Program-made: the position numbers and the translations under genes
DNA from: Nitrosopumilales archaeon
Lineage (GTDB): Archaea > Thermoproteota > Nitrososphaeria > Nitrososphaerales > Nitrososphaeraceae
Direction: 5' to 3'
Length of the DNA stretch: 5,385 bases
NCBI GenBank assembly: GCA_009665115.1
Contig: WJXE01000134.1
Span: forward strand, 1-5,385
Notes under the pieces: generated by a model
What the model saw: only the letters and a program-made list of their open reading frames with translations
Database searches by the model: none
What the model was told of the DNA's origin: nothing
Shown: piece after piece, positions 4,342 to 5,385 of the stretch
Layout: each line of letters begins with the position of its first letter
How positions within the stretch are numbered: the first letter of the stretch is position 1

Positions 4342-5310
4342 GTGTCTTCAGAAAGAATAGTTTCATTCTTACCTAGTTCTACCGAAATACTTTATGAAAT
4401 TGGTGCAGGCTCTCAATTAGTAGGTGTAACGCATGAGTGTAAGTATCCTGACGAGGCAAAAAGAAAACCAAGAGTAATAAACGCTTCCTTTGATGCTAGT
4501 AAAATGAATAGTAAGGACATAGATCAGAAAATTATAGAACTAATGCAATCTGGCAGAGATATATATTTAATAGATGACGCGAAATTAAGAGAAGCAAAAC
4601 CAGATCTCATTATTGCTCAAGGTGTATGTGAAGTATGTGCTCCATTTACAAAAGAGATAAACCGTGCTACTTCTGTATTGGGTTACAACCCGGATATCCT
4701 TGTACTTGATCCTCATGATTTAGATGACATTTTGACAAGTATAATGGATATAGCAGAAAGAGTCGGTAGAGTAACAGAAGGACGTAAATTGGTAGTATCA
4801 TTACAAAAGCGTATTGATCACATAAGAATAAGAGTCGGCCATAAAAGAATTGGTGCGGATGTTTCGAATAATAAACATAATAGTAAACCAAAAATACTTT
4901 GCATTGAGTGGATTAATCCGTTCTTTACTGCTGGTCATTGGATTCCTCAAATGGTAGAGATTGCAGGAGGTATTAATGGTGTAAGTTCCCGCGGCCAACC
5001 TTCACGGCGTATGCACGATATTGATGAGATTATTACGTTAAATCCAGATAAAATAATTCTAATGCCTTGCGGTTTTGATATACATAGAACATTAAGAGAA
5101 GCAAAGACATTAGAAACTAACAATAAATGGAAATCATTGCAGGCTATTCAAAACAATGAAGTGTATGCAGTTAATGCCGGAGCGTATTTTAGTAAACCTG
5201 GACCTAGAACAATAACAGGATTAGAAGTATTAGCAAAGATAATTGACCCAGAAGGCTTTGAAGACATTAAAGTACCTACTGATTCATTTACCAAATATGA
5301 GTATAATTAA
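4342..5310 (+). CDS. Cobalamin-binding-protein-like (BtuF family), cytosolic
   Basis: This 322-residue protein spans both lobes of the periplasmic-binding-protein 2 fold (PF01497, BtuF/FecB-like). It begins at GTG, and an in-frame stop at 4309-4311 lies just upstream. Family marks run through the whole length: RIVSFLPSSTEILYEIGAG (5-23), LVGVTHECKYPDEA (26-39), PDLIIAQGVCEVCAP (87-101), ILCIEWINPFFTAGHWIPQM (185-204), EIAGG (206-210), PDKIILMPCGFD (235-246) and VYAVNAGAYFSKPGPR (274-289). These match the subgroup usually annotated 'cobalamin-binding protein' in bacteria and archaea. There is no signal peptide, lipobox or membrane segment, so it should be cytoplasmic. Five cysteines (33, 96, 99, 187, 243) include a CxxC and an HEC motif, which suggests metal or corrinoid coordination. 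No BtuC or BtuD gene is in the window. Family membership is firm; a role in B12 uptake is doubtful. It is intact. Confidence 0.87.
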   Translation: MSSERIVSFLPSSTEILYEIGAGSQLVGVTHECKYPDEAKRKPRVINASFDASKMNSKDIDQKIIELMQSGRDIYLIDDAKLREAKPDLIIAQGVCEVCAPFTKEINRATSVLGYNPDILVLDPHDLDDILTSIMDIAERVGRVTEGRKLVVSLQKRIDHIRIRVGHKRIGADVSNNKHNSKPKILCIEWINPFFTAGHWIPQMVEIAGGINGVSSRGQPSRRMHDIDEIITLNPDKIILMPCGFDIHRTLREAKTLETNNKWKSLQAIQNNEVYAVNAGAYFSKPGPRTITGLEVLAKIIDPEGFEDIKVPTDSFTKYEYN

Positions 5311-5385
5311 AAATTTGAATCTCCAATTACTTGTTCAATCATCATAGAAATAACCTAGCAATAAATCAGTTTTTACTATATGTTA
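5311..5385. other. Right-end spacer with a T-tract
   Basis: No gene is visible in either strand. A run of five T at 5370-5374, 60 bases after the stop of the BtuF-like gene, could serve as a plus-strand terminator, but no hairpin precedes it. Confidence 0.3.

Noticed and set aside
4667..4998. Minus-strand frames opposite the BtuF-like gene
   Set aside because: They are antisense to conserved family motifs and have Tyr/Leu-rich, non-protein-like translations.

Overview
The window looks archaeal and most likely comes from an ammonia-oxidising soil thaumarchaeote (Nitrososphaerota, group I.1b). This is an inference. It rests on AT-rich DNA, TATA boxes placed about 26-35 bases before start codons with almost no 5' leader and no Shine-Dalgarno, use of TTG and GTG starts, a secreted Ser/Thr/Asn-rich protein with a K319L-like PKD domain, and a cytosolic BtuF-like protein. 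No rRNA, tRNA, CRISPR array or intact mobile element was found.

Layout, left to right. Positions 1-292 hold no convincing gene but several inverted repeats. A small exported Met/Asn/Ser-rich peptide follows (293-505, +). It converges on a two-gene minus-strand operon: a DUF3311 membrane protein (2159-2386) whose stop overlaps the start of an MctP-like sodium:solute symporter (645-2162), both read from a probable leaderless promoter near 2411. The 0.8 kb between that operon and the next plus-strand gene holds two convergent small ORFs (2581-2763 + and 2796-3011 -). Each has a TATA-like box at about the right distance, and each has codon-position base composition typical of coding DNA; I recognise neither. 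A secreted PKD-domain protein starting with TTG is at 3214-3933 (+). A 408-base gap follows, and then a complete cobalamin-binding-protein-like gene with a GTG start (4342-5310, +).

The best supported functional unit is the DUF3311/SSS pair, probably importing a small organic acid. The two secreted products belong to the cell surface. The BtuF-like protein has no signal peptide and no transporter partner here, so it is probably not a classical periplasmic-type receptor. No multigene novel system is evident. The most interesting leads are the paired small ORFs, the palindromes around the first gene's possible promoter, and the orphan cytosolic BtuF-like protein.
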